Shown here in pieces: positions 1 to 8,329 of a DNA stretch of 35,824 nucleotides. Below the pieces are notes generated by a model, which was not told the origin of the DNA, ran no database searches, and was given only the letters and a program-made list of their open reading frames with translations. The translations under genes were made by a program, and so were the position numbers. Location: positions 1 through 35,824 of the forward strand of contig DGQE01000013.1 in NCBI GenBank assembly GCA_002389645.1. Direction: 5' to 3'. Source of the DNA: Flavobacteriales bacterium UBA4422 (lineage in GTDB: Bacteria > Bacteroidota > Bacteroidia > Flavobacteriales_G > Salibacteraceae). How positions within the stretch are numbered: the first letter of the stretch is position 1; every line of letters begins with the position of its first letter.

Positions 1-93
1 AGATTGAACATTAACATCGATATCAAATTGAGAAAATACTTTCGTAACTGTAAACAGAAGCAATATAAAAACGACAAAAAACCTAAAATTCAT
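1..93 (-). CDS. Exported protein, N-terminal fragment cut by window edge
   Basis: Reading the minus strand from an ATG at 93-91 gives 31 uninterrupted codons to the window edge. The peptide begins M-N-F-R, followed by a long hydrophobic run (FFVVFILLLF) and then V-F-S-Q, a typical Bacteroidota signal peptidase I site. The mature protein would start near F-D-I-D-V. Only the signal peptide and about nine mature residues are visible, so no function can be given. An in-frame GTG lies further upstream, but the ATG gives the normal signal-peptide layout. The gene is separated from ftsZ by about 270 bases and a terminator, so it is probably its own unit. Confidence 0.7.
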   Translation of the reverse strand, partial: MNFRFFVVFILLLFTVTKVFSQFDIDVNVQS

Positions 94-308
94 AAATGGA
101 CTATTAAAAAAATTAGCCACTTTTTAAAATTGCAGCTTTCAAATAAATTTGATTAAACGTAGGGTATCAAATTAAGTTTAACATTTCGATGAAGTAATTT
201 TTCCGTGTTGATTATCCTCAATAAATAGTAGGCTCATTTGATGTCTTAATTGCTTTCAGAAAAAAAAAATTTCTGGAAGGAAACATTAAAAATATTAATT
301 CCTTTAGT

Positions 309-349
309 ATAAAATAAAAAATGGGCGCTAAGCCCATTTTTTATTTTAT
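309..349. terminator. Perfect 18-bp palindromic terminator after ftsZ
   Basis: Bases 309-326 and 332-349 are exact reverse complements around a 5-base loop. A GGGC/GCCC core carries A-rich and T-rich flanks, so the hairpin has a U-tract in either direction. It lies 16 bases past the ftsZ stop codon and should end the dcw transcript. It could also work in the other direction. The remainder of 94-364 shows no gene. Confidence 0.85.
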
Positions 350-364
350 TTCTAATTGTCCTTT

Positions 365-2098
365 TTAATCTACATTATCATGCAGGAACCCATTGTTAGG
401 TCTTAATTTTCCACGTTTCTCACCATCCTCTGCTTCCTCTTCACCCAACGTAAACCGGCTGGTTGAAGACTCTGAAGAATGGGGCACATCATCCAAATTG
501 ATTTGCTTGCGCTTAAACGCTGGCTCATTTTCTAAATCTGACATCCCAGATGGCGTGCGCAATCTCATACTCAATTCTCTTAATCGAGATAATCTCGCAT
601 TCGCTCTTTCAGCTTGTTCTTCTCTAGAAGGACGATCATCACCACTTGGCTCTGAGCTACTTGAAGGCGTTGTGGTCTTAAAAATTGGCTTCTTTTCAAT
701 AATTGGCTCTTTCTCATCAGCCTTTTGCTCAGTATTACTTCGAATAAACGGTTCCCATTCAGGGCGTTCTTCTTCCGCTTCTTCCGCTGATTCATTCACT
801 ATTTCAGATGAAGTAATCGAATCTTGTTCTTCCTCATCGTTATCATCTGCCGATTCGATCGCACTACCCATATCGAATTCAAAAATTCGCTGAGTCTGTC
901 CAACCTCTTCTTCTTGATCCGCATCTTCAGAAAGTGTAAAAATGTTTCGATCGTCTTCGACCGATTCTTCCTGAATAGGCTTTTCAACTTCATCCGATTG
1001 CTCAATTGTCTTTAAAAAGGGCTCGACCTCATCCTTTTTCACCTCAACGAATGGTGTTGAAGGCGTCTTCTCTTCATGTTCTTCTTCGAGATTAATTCTT
1101 CTTTTCTCAGGCTTCTTTTCGAAGTTGGAAGAAGTAGATGAGTTTTGATGAAAACCTGTTGCGATGATGGTCACAGAAAGAGAATCGCCTAAACTTTCAT
1201 CCATACCATAACCCCAAATAACATCTGCACTCGCACCTGCTTCTTCTTGGATATAGTCAGTAATATCGCTGATCTCATCCATCAACACCTCTTGATTTCC
1301 GAATGTAATATTGAGCAATACATAACGAGCATCTTTAATATTGTTATCGTTCAATAATGGAGACGATAACGCCTTTTCAACAGCCTTCGTTGCTCGATCT
1401 TCACCCTCAGCAGCTGCAGAACCCATGATGGCAACACCAGAGTCACACATCACGGTGCGAACATCTTCAAAGTCAACGTTGATGTATCCTGTTCTGGTAA
1501 TAATTTCAGCTATTCCTTTAGCGGCTGTAGTCAAAACGTCATCAGCCATAGCAAAAGCTTGGGCAATTGGCAAATTACCGCACATTTCGCGAAGCTTTTC
1601 ATTATTGATGATCAACAATGTATCTACTTGCTCACGGATTTCTTCGATTCCTGCTTCGGCTTGCTGGCGTCTTTTACGACCTTCAAAAAAGAATGGCATA
1701 GTTACTATACCAACCGTCAACACACCCATCTCTTTCGCTGCTTTTGCAATAACAGGTGCGGCACCAGTTCCCGTTCCACCGCCCATTCCAGCTGTGATGA
1801 ACACCATTTTGGTGTTTTTATTGATGATCTCTTTGATGTCATCGATATTCTCAATGGCAGCATTCTTTCCTACTTCAGGCAATGAGCCAGCGCCTCTTCC
1901 TTCAGTAAGTGTTGCTCCAAGCTGAACCTTGAAAGGAATTGGACTGATATCCAATGCTTGTTGATCAGTATTGCATACAAGGAAGTCTACTCCCTTTATT
2001 CCTTGACGGTACATGTGGTTAACGGCATTGCTACCACCACCGCCCACACCAAGGACTTTGATTATGCTTGAGTTTTCTTTTGGTAAATCGAATTTCAT
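365..2098 (-). CDS. ftsZ: Cell division protein FtsZ
   Basis: Tubulin-like GTPase that polymerises into the cytokinetic Z-ring. The N-terminal core (about residues 10-325) shows GVGGGGSNAVNHM, the tubulin signature GGGTGTGAAP and the T7-loop region around N-V-D-F-E-D-V. At 577 residues it is much longer than the roughly 380 of E. coli FtsZ. The extra length is an acidic, low-complexity linker (about 325-500) rich in E, D and S. A motif PAFKRKQ at residues 526-532 resembles the canonical C-terminal FtsA-binding peptide, but about 45 more residues follow, ending R-P-N-N-G-F-L-H-D-N-V-D. It is the last gene of the dcw cluster, 33 bases after ftsA, and is followed by a strong terminator. Confidence 0.98.
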   Translation of the reverse strand: MKFDLPKENSSIIKVLGVGGGGSNAVNHMYRQGIKGVDFLVCNTDQQALDISPIPFKVQLGATLTEGRGAGSLPEVGKNAAIENIDDIKEIINKNTKMVFITAGMGGGTGTGAAPVIAKAAKEMGVLTVGIVTMPFFFEGRKRRQQAEAGIEEIREQVDTLLIINNEKLREMCGNLPIAQAFAMADDVLTTAAKGIAEIITRTGYINVDFEDVRTVMCDSGVAIMGSAAAEGEDRATKAVEKALSSPLLNDNNIKDARYVLLNITFGNQEVLMDEISDITDYIQEEAGASADVIWGYGMDESLGDSLSVTIIATGFHQNSSTSSNFEKKPEKRRINLEEEHEEKTPSTPFVEVKKDEVEPFLKTIEQSDEVEKPIQEESVEDDRNIFTLSEDADQEEEVGQTQRIFEFDMGSAIESADDNDEEEQDSITSSEIVNESAEEAEEERPEWEPFIRSNTEQKADEKEPIIEKKPIFKTTTPSSSSEPSGDDRPSREEQAERANARLSRLRELSMRLRTPSGMSDLENEPAFKRKQINLDDVPHSSESSTSRFTLGEEEAEDGEKRGKLRPNNGFLHDNVD

Positions 2099-2131
2099 AT
2101 CAGATAGTTTTCAGCGATTGATATTCCTTTA

Positions 2132-3409
2132 TTAAATGTTGTCATCTTCTTCAAACCATTCTTTACCCTTGCTCAAGAGTTTATCGAATAGACCTGAAGT
2201 AGCTTTTTTCTTTGGTTTGCGAGTTGAGACAGATGATTCTTTTCTATTATTTCTTTCAGCGTATTCAAAACCTTTCAGCACAAGACCAACGCCTGTTGCG
2301 TACATCGGGCTAGCCACCTTATCGTTGCCAGAAGCTAAATGCTCAGTTGGATAACCAATTCTGGCATCCATTCCAGTCATGTATTCAAACAATTGTGGTA
2401 AATGCTTCAATTGAGCCCCGCCACCCGTAATAACGATACCTGCGATCAGCTTGCGCTCAAACCCAGAGTTTCTGATTTCAAAATAAACCTGCTCAATGAT
2501 CTCTTCCATTCTTGCTTGAATGATATGAGCCAAATTCTTAACGCTTATTTCTTTTGGTTCACGTCCGCTCAAACCTGGAATAACCACAATGTCATTCGCT
2601 TGATTTTCGCTAGCCAATGCTGAACCAAATTTTACTTTCAACAATTCAGCTTGCTTGCGAATGATAGTGCATCCTTCTTTGATATCATCAGTAATGATGT
2701 TTCCTCCAAAAGGAATGACAGAAGTATGGCGAATGATCCCATCTTGGAAAATGGCAACATCAGTTGTACCGCCACCTATATCTACAAGCACTACACCAGC
2801 TTCTCTTTCTTCGTCACTCAAGACAGAAGCTGCCGAAGCCAGAGGTTCAAGAGTGAGGTCAGCAATTTCAAGGTCAGACTTCTGAACACACTTAAAGATG
2901 TTTTGAATGGCTGTAACCAATCCTGTGATAATGTGGAAATTCGCTTCTAATCGAATACCACTCATTCCAACGGGATCTTTGATGCCAGATTCATTGTCTA
3001 CTATATAATCTTGCGGAAGTACATGTATGATAGATTCACCCGGAGGCAAAACCAATTTGTGCATATCCTGAATCAAAGCATCCACATCCTTGATGGAAAT
3101 CTCATCATCAAGATTGTCAAGTGTAATGACTCCGCGATGCTGCAAACTCTTAATGTGTTGGCCAGCAATACCCACATTTACCACTTTGATTTCGCATCCA
3201 GAGTTTAGGCCAGCCTTTTCAACGGCTTTTTTAATCGCTTCAACAGCTGGTGTAATATGAGATACAACACCTCTTCTTACTCCTACTGATTCGGCTTTAC
3301 CCATACCCAACAACTCTAATTTTCCATACTCGTTTTTCTTTCCTACGAGACAGGCTATTTTGGTTGTTCCAATGTCTAAACCAACAATGATTTGTTCGTT
3401 AGATTCCAT
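2132..3409 (-). CDS. ftsA: Cell division protein FtsA
   Basis: Actin-fold ATPase that tethers FtsZ to the inner membrane and recruits later division proteins. Motifs are the phosphate-1 loop DIGTTKIACLVG near the N-terminus, phosphate-2 DIGGGTTDVAIF in the middle and the adenosine motif ITGGGAQLKHLPQ. The C-terminus (GLFDKLLSKGKEWFEEDD) fits the amphipathic membrane-targeting helix expected of the family. Length 425 residues is normal. It lies between ftsQ (3-base gap) and ftsZ (33-base gap), the usual order, and its likely partner is the FtsZ tail encoded next door. Confidence 0.97.
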   Translation of the reverse strand: MESNEQIIVGLDIGTTKIACLVGKKNEYGKLELLGMGKAESVGVRRGVVSHITPAVEAIKKAVEKAGLNSGCEIKVVNVGIAGQHIKSLQHRGVITLDNLDDEISIKDVDALIQDMHKLVLPPGESIIHVLPQDYIVDNESGIKDPVGMSGIRLEANFHIITGLVTAIQNIFKCVQKSDLEIADLTLEPLASAASVLSDEEREAGVVLVDIGGGTTDVAIFQDGIIRHTSVIPFGGNIITDDIKEGCTIIRKQAELLKVKFGSALASENQANDIVVIPGLSGREPKEISVKNLAHIIQARMEEIIEQVYFEIRNSGFERKLIAGIVITGGGAQLKHLPQLFEYMTGMDARIGYPTEHLASGNDKVASPMYATGVGLVLKGFEYAERNNRKESSVSTRKPKKKATSGLFDKLLSKGKEWFEEDDNI

Positions 3410-3412
3410 AGA

Positions 3413-4210
3413 TTAACTTTTAGTGCAAACCACCTGGTTTGCATACTTTAGATTGATAATTTTATATTCATTCCAGCCCGTTTTGTCTAGTCCTTTCGCG
3501 TAGAACAACTTCAACTTATTGAGCTTTTTTTCTAGATCATTTGAATTCCCGATAAGGATGTGATGATCTCCCACTCTTGGAATTAACTCAATTTCTTTTC
3601 TCTTATTCACAAAAACTTGACTGATTTGAGATGACCAAAACTGATTTTTACTGCAGTTAGATGCCACATTGTAAATATCAGCCATAACCGCAGCATCCGG
3701 GTGATCGGTTAATTCAGCTAATTCATAAATATTCTTTCCAATATATTGGTGAAGCATCAAGGTGATGTTGCCATTGGCTATTGGAACCCGAGCCGTAAAT
3801 TTTGATGATAATGGCATAATTGAACCTTCACTATCAATGTAAACACTGATGCCTAAATCATTAAAAACACGCACTACAGGCTTTCGAGCAACCACATCTA
3901 AATGAAGGGTTCCATTCAACTCGGCATATACTTCGGCTTTTTGAATGAAAGCATTATTCTCTAGCAGCAACTCAAGATTACCTGGATTTATATCCAGCAA
4001 TCTGGTAGAATCAATTGCATACCCTAAATCAAACACTGTTTCCTCAATCTCTTTTTTATCTATGAAAAAATTCTCTCCAGCAAAGTCAATGTTCACGGTG
4101 AGTTGTTTCAATCGTGCATTATTGGAAGTGGATACAGCCGCAACCAAGAGCACAAAAAGGGCACCAACACCCAAAACTGCACCTGATATTTTAAAAAGCT
4201 TACTCCACAT
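3413..4210 (-). CDS. ftsQ: Cell division protein FtsQ
   Basis: Bitopic divisome protein of 265 residues linking FtsA/FtsZ to the periplasmic FtsB/FtsL and FtsW/FtsI parts. A short cytoplasmic N-terminus is followed by one membrane helix (about residues 8-27). The periplasmic part starts with a POTRA-like stretch, seen as 'LTVNIDFAGENFFIDKKEI', and then a beta-rich FtsQ domain (V-A-R-K-P-V-V-R-V-F; Y-I-D-S-E-G). FtsQ is poorly conserved in sequence, so position between murC and ftsA is part of the evidence. Its start overlaps the end of murC by 11 bases, suggesting translational coupling. Confidence 0.9.
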   Translation of the reverse strand: MWSKLFKISGAVLGVGALFVLLVAAVSTSNNARLKQLTVNIDFAGENFFIDKKEIEETVFDLGYAIDSTRLLDINPGNLELLLENNAFIQKAEVYAELNGTLHLDVVARKPVVRVFNDLGISVYIDSEGSIMPLSSKFTARVPIANGNITLMLHQYIGKNIYELAELTDHPDAAVMADIYNVASNCSKNQFWSSQISQVFVNKRKEIELIPRVGDHHILIGNSNDLEKKLNKLKLFYAKGLDKTGWNEYKIINLKYANQVVCTKS

Positions 4211-5543
4211 TAGATTTAGTTTTTATAGCATTGGCAATAGGTTGAACGAAACGATCGATATCACCCGCTCCTAAAATCAATACTACATCTGCATTTAACG
4301 ATAATACGGCATTTACCAAGTTTGATTTTTGCACCAATTGCTTAGTTTTCAACGAGAGCTTATTCAAAAGATTCTCACTTGAAACGCCATCAATAGGCCG
4401 TTCGCGAGCAGGGTAAATTGGCAATAAAATCACTTCATCTGCCTCAGACAAACTCTCGACAAACCCTTCCTCCAAATCCCTTGTTCTTGAAAAAAGATGG
4501 GGCTGAAAAATGACCCCCACTTTTCTTCCAGCGTAAAGCATACGAGCAGCAGACAATGCAGCCTTAATCTCTTCTGGATGGTGCGCATAATCATCAATCA
4601 CAACTCTTGTTGGTGATTCTAAAATACGTTCAAACCTGCGCTTAATGCCTAAAAATGAGCCAATAGCATTTGCCGATTGATCGACTTTTACTTTCAGCTC
4701 CTCAGCGACTGCGATGGCGGCAGTTGTATTTTCTACATTATGCTCTCCTGCAAGCTTTAGATCGAATTGCTGACCATCATTCACTATGAACCTAAAGGCT
4801 CCATCAACTACCTCAACATTACTATATCGCACCTCAGCAGTTTGACCCTTTCCATAAATACGCTTGTTCGGATGATCAAACATTTCGGCAATGTCTTCAT
4901 GAACAATAAGTAGCTCAGCTCGAGAAGCGAAAGTTTTATAATCCTTCTTCATCTCCTCAAACGTGCCATATATATCAAGATGATCTGGATCTAAACTTGT
5001 AATCACAGCGATATTAGGATGTAGTCTTAAAAAAGATCTATCGTATTCATCAGCTTCTACTATCACGTAGTTAGGCTTTCTTGTGGTAATAAGATTTGAG
5101 TTATAGCCTGTCATTACGCCACCAACAAAAGCTGCAACATCTCCTCTTGTTTCATGAAGTAAATGAGCCATAATGCCCGTTGTAGTAGTCTTTCCATGCG
5201 TTCCTGCTATGGCGATTGTTTTAGTCTCTTTAGTGATCCACTCAAGGACTTCAGATCGTTTAAACCACTCGTTACCAGCTGCCTGAACATAGCCAAACGC
5301 TATGTGATCAATTGGCACAGCTGGTGTATAAATGAACAAATCTGCTTCGTCTAAACCTTCTGAACTTTCATCAAAGCGTACCTCAATACCTTCTTCGATC
5401 AACTGATCCGTTAATGGACTAGATACTTTATCATATCCTGATACTTTAGCTCCTTTACCCTTAAAATAACGCGCTAACGCGCTCATACCGATCCCACCTA
5501 TACCAAGTAAGTAAACCTTCTTAACATCCTTCAAATCCTTCAT
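4200..5543 (-). CDS. murC: UDP-N-acetylmuramate--L-alanine ligase MurC
   Basis: Cytoplasmic ATP-dependent ligase adding L-alanine to UDP-MurNAc, the first step of stem-peptide synthesis. The N-terminal nucleotide-sugar domain starts VYLLGIGGIGMSALARY. The ATPase loop is GTHGKTTTTG, the central domain has EADEYDRSF and the H-N-V-E-N region, and the C-terminal domain has DDYAHHPEEI. Length 447 residues is normal. It overlaps murG by 4 bases (ATGA) upstream and ftsQ by 11 bases downstream. No murB or ddl lies beside it, unlike the E. coli order. Confidence 0.98.
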   Translation of the reverse strand: MKDLKDVKKVYLLGIGGIGMSALARYFKGKGAKVSGYDKVSSPLTDQLIEEGIEVRFDESSEGLDEADLFIYTPAVPIDHIAFGYVQAAGNEWFKRSEVLEWITKETKTIAIAGTHGKTTTTGIMAHLLHETRGDVAAFVGGVMTGYNSNLITTRKPNYVIVEADEYDRSFLRLHPNIAVITSLDPDHLDIYGTFEEMKKDYKTFASRAELLIVHEDIAEMFDHPNKRIYGKGQTAEVRYSNVEVVDGAFRFIVNDGQQFDLKLAGEHNVENTTAAIAVAEELKVKVDQSANAIGSFLGIKRRFERILESPTRVVIDDYAHHPEEIKAALSAARMLYAGRKVGVIFQPHLFSRTRDLEEGFVESLSEADEVILLPIYPARERPIDGVSSENLLNKLSLKTKQLVQKSNLVNAVLSLNADVVLILGAGDIDRFVQPIANAIKTKSNVE

Positions 5544-6637
5544 TGGGCGAGGTCTATTACGTGTTGAGCTATATGTGATGCCGCGCTTGGAAGGGCGTGC
5601 TTTTTAATGTTACCTGATAGCAATGCTCGCTTGGCATCATCTGCCACCAAGCTTTTTATTTGTCTTACTAATTCTTTTGATGCGTCTTTATCGGCAACCA
5701 TAATTGCCGCATGCGTTTTGACCAAAGCCTCAGCATTTTTAGTTTGGTGATCTTCGGCTGCAAACGGAAAAGGAACCAAAATCGCTGGTTTTCCAATGAT
5801 ACAAAGCTCACTTACAGCTATGGCGCCTGCTCTTGATATCACAACATCAGCTGCGGCATAAGCCATATCCATATCAAAAATGAACTCAGTGATTACCAGA
5901 GGCCTATTTTCTCTAGAGCTAAGTATCTGTTTTGATTCTTCAGCAAAAAGTTTTCCAGTTTGCCAAATCACTTGAACCCCTGCGTCTAACAACTCATCAA
6001 CACCAGCTTTCAATGCCAAGTTAATTGATCTTGCCCCCAAACTTCCGCCTACAGCAAGCAGTACTGGTTTCGACAAATCGAAACCATAATTCTTGAGTGC
6101 TTCTTCTCGTTTACCGGATATTTCTACCACATTCTTTCTGACCGGATTACCAGTCTTTTCAACTCGTTCTTTCGGAAAAAACTTCTCCATTCCATCGTAT
6201 GCAACGCAAACCTTGCTGACGGAAGAAGCCACCCATCTATTGGTTATTCCAGCAAACGAATTTTGTTCCTGAATCAGCGTGGGAATATTCATCCAAGTTG
6301 CCATTCTTAAGACAGGACCACTTGCGAAGCCTCCGACACCAACGACCACATTAGGTTTAAAATTTTTGATAACCGACCTGGCTTTCACCAAACTCAACAA
6401 CAACTTGAAAGGAAATAGCAAGTTACTAAAACTTAGCTTGCGCTGAATGCCTGTAATATTTAATCCGATGATCTTATATCCTGCAGCTGGAACTTTGTCC
6501 ATCTCCATTTTACCATTGGCACCCACGAATAAAAACTCTGTTTCAGGCTCTATCTCCTTAATTGTATTAGCAATTGCAATAGCAGGAAAAATATGTCCTC
6601 CGGTACCTCCTCCACTAATCAAAACTTTAAGAGACAT
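5540..6637 (-). CDS. murG: UDP-GlcNAc:lipid I GlcNAc transferase MurG
   Basis: GT28 glycosyltransferase on the cytoplasmic face of the inner membrane that converts lipid I to lipid II. The glycine-rich motif GGGTGGHIFPAIAIA sits at the N-terminus, and GVGGFASGPVLRMA and QEQNSFAGITNR follow. The donor-site region contains AVGGSLGARSIN and SRAGAIAVSE, then the P-F-A-A-E-D-H-Q-T-K-N-A motif. Length 365 residues is standard. It overlaps ftsW by 11 bases and murC by 4, so its product is made alongside the lipid II polymerase FtsW. Confidence 0.98.
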   Translation of the reverse strand: MSLKVLISGGGTGGHIFPAIAIANTIKEIEPETEFLFVGANGKMEMDKVPAAGYKIIGLNITGIQRKLSFSNLLFPFKLLLSLVKARSVIKNFKPNVVVGVGGFASGPVLRMATWMNIPTLIQEQNSFAGITNRWVASSVSKVCVAYDGMEKFFPKERVEKTGNPVRKNVVEISGKREEALKNYGFDLSKPVLLAVGGSLGARSINLALKAGVDELLDAGVQVIWQTGKLFAEESKQILSSRENRPLVITEFIFDMDMAYAAADVVISRAGAIAVSELCIIGKPAILVPFPFAAEDHQTKNAEALVKTHAAIMVADKDASKELVRQIKSLVADDAKRALLSGNIKKHALPSAASHIAQHVIDLAQ

Positions 6638-7802
6638 GGGCCATCGGTTTATTCGTAAAACTCTTGTCTTCTTTTTCAGCCCCAGCGCTCACACTCAATA
6701 TTATTCCCACTGCAAAACAGGTAAACCAAATAGACGTTCCGCCCATAGAAACCATAGGCAATGACTGACCAGTTACAGGAACCAAATTGACAGCCACGGC
6801 CATATTAATCATCGCTTGAAACACTAGGCTAAATCCAATCCCGATCGAAAGCAGAGATCCAAAAGTTCGCGGACAATCTAGTCCAATTTTAATCGCTCGA
6901 AACAGCAAAACCAGGTAAAGAATCAGCACAAAAACCCCTCCAATTAGCCCATATTCTTCCAATACAATGGAGTAAATGAAATCAGAATAAGGATGAGGAA
7001 GAAAATTTCGTTGGGTACTTTTCCCAGGCATTTTACCTACTATTCCTCCTGTAGCGATCGCGATCTTTGATTGATCACTTTGGTAGCTCTGGTTCATGCT
7101 AGATTCATCAGGCGAAACAAAAGACTCAACTCGACTGATCCATGTATCCAAACGACCAAACGACCCTGGCAAAGCCTTTCCAGTCAAATAAACCATACCT
7201 AAAGCAAAGACCCCTGACAGCAGTAGCACGCCAAGATGTTTTAATTGCACTCGACCAATAAACATAAGGACTAAGCAATTGATGAATAGCATAGCTGCAG
7301 TAGACAAATCCGCAGGAAGTATAAGCCCACAAACTATAAAAACAGGTATGAGTAAGGGTAAAAACCCTCGCTTAAAATCCTTGATTTCATCCTGCCTAAC
7401 AGCAAGGAAACGCGCAACGAACATTATGAGTGCAACCTTCGCCAAATCGGATGTCTGAAAGGTTTGATTAATAACAGGAATAGTAAGCCAACGATTCGCA
7501 CTATTAATACTCGTTCCCATAAGAAGGGTAACCAACAATAGTGGTATACTCACATAAAGCGCCAACTGAGCAATCTTAGAGTAATAGGTATATTTTATTC
7601 TGTGCGCCAGGTACATTAACCCAAGCCCTGCCACAAGAATAAATCCATGTCGAAACAAGTAGTAAAACGTATTGCCATCATGGTGACGATAGGCCAAAGT
7701 GACAATACTACTATACACCAACAACAGACTCAGCACTGAAAGCAGCAGCATAATCAACCAAACTGGCCGATCTCCTTTTATGTATTTGAGTAGTGCTTCC
7801 AA
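6627..7802 (-). CDS. ftsW: SEDS peptidoglycan glycosyltransferase FtsW
   Basis: Polytopic SEDS-family glycosyltransferase that polymerises lipid II at the septum together with FtsI. About ten hydrophobic segments are visible. Family landmarks include N-S-A-N-R-W, FQTSDLAKVALIMFVARFL, a long periplasmic loop with S-Y-Q-S-D-Q-S-K-I-A-I-A-T-G-G, LPHPYSDFIYSIVLEEYGLIG and TGQSLPMVSMGGTS. Length 391 residues is normal. Within a dcw cluster FtsW is preferred over RodA. It begins 3 bases after the MurD C-terminal paralogue and overlaps murG by 11 bases. Confidence 0.95.
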   Translation of the reverse strand: MEALLKYIKGDRPVWLIMLLLSVLSLLLVYSSIVTLAYRHHDGNTFYYLFRHGFILVAGLGLMYLAHRIKYTYYSKIAQLALYVSIPLLLVTLLMGTSINSANRWLTIPVINQTFQTSDLAKVALIMFVARFLAVRQDEIKDFKRGFLPLLIPVFIVCGLILPADLSTAAMLFINCLVLMFIGRVQLKHLGVLLLSGVFALGMVYLTGKALPGSFGRLDTWISRVESFVSPDESSMNQSYQSDQSKIAIATGGIVGKMPGKSTQRNFLPHPYSDFIYSIVLEEYGLIGGVFVLILYLVLLFRAIKIGLDCPRTFGSLLSIGIGFSLVFQAMINMAVAVNLVPVTGQSLPMVSMGGTSIWFTCFAVGIILSVSAGAEKEDKSFTNKPMAHVS

Positions 7803-7805
7803 CTC

Positions 7806-8318
7806 TTATATTCTCATTTCTCGAACAGCTTTTCTGAATTGCTGTCCTTGTTCCTTATAATGTGTGAAGTTTTCTAGGTCAACGAATCCTGGAGAGAAAA
7901 GCACCAAATCATTTTTTTCAGCAAACCCTTTTGCAGCTATTGTAGCATCAAGAATTGAGTCGCAGTGAACAATAGGCTTACTCGCTGCGCGTATTGATGC
8001 CTGCACTTTTTCAAAGTGCTTTCCAGTGACAATAAATGCCTTGATATTTCCTACTTCAATCTCATTCATCAGCGCATAATCTACCTCTTCAGAGGACGAG
8101 CTCAAAATCCAAATCACCGGTCTTTCCATGCATTCCAAGGAATACCAAGTCGAGTTTAAATCATTTGCTTTTGCGTCATTCACATATTCCACTTCATCCA
8201 CAACATCAACATACTCAAGGCGGTGTTCAATATCACCAAGTCTTCGCATACTTTGTTTTCTCGCATCAATGAGTCGCTCATTAACCTTCGCTTCCAGTAT
8301 AGATGTTTGTGTTCTCAT
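7806..8318 (-). CDS. Free-standing MurD C-terminal-domain paralogue, probably non-catalytic
   Basis: This 170-residue protein aligns along nearly its whole length with the C-terminal domain of the adjacent full-length MurD. Shared landmarks are IEHRLE (30-35), D-A-K-A-N-D-L-N-S-T-W-Y-S-L-E (48-62; MurD has D-S-K-A-T-N-V-N-S-T-W-Y-A-L-E), PVIW, and a closing G-x-Q-F-x-x-A-V-R (MurD G-R-Q-F-K-E-A-V-R). It lacks the UDP-binding N-terminal domain and the central ATPase domain. Residues that hold D-glutamate in E. coli MurD are changed: Thr of S-K-A-T is Asn, the Lys of the G-G-x-x-K loop is lost in a serine-rich stretch, and C-A-S is F-V-D. The N-terminal 25 residues look helical and charged. The reading frame is intact and fits the operon spacing (11 bases from murD, 3 to ftsW), so it looks maintained rather than debris. 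Function unknown. Confidence 0.85.
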   Translation of the reverse strand: MRTQTSILEAKVNERLIDARKQSMRRLGDIEHRLEYVDVVDEVEYVNDAKANDLNSTWYSLECMERPVIWILSSSSEEVDYALMNEIEVGNIKAFIVTGKHFEKVQASIRAASKPIVHCDSILDATIAAKGFAEKNDLVLFSPGFVDLENFTHYKEQGQQFRKAVREMRI

Positions 8319-8329
8319 GAGGTGAAGAA

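Noticed and set aside
393..893. 166-codon plus-strand frame opposite the ftsZ linker
   Set aside because: It is the antisense shadow of a low-complexity acidic coding region; its product is Ser-rich nonsense without domain features.
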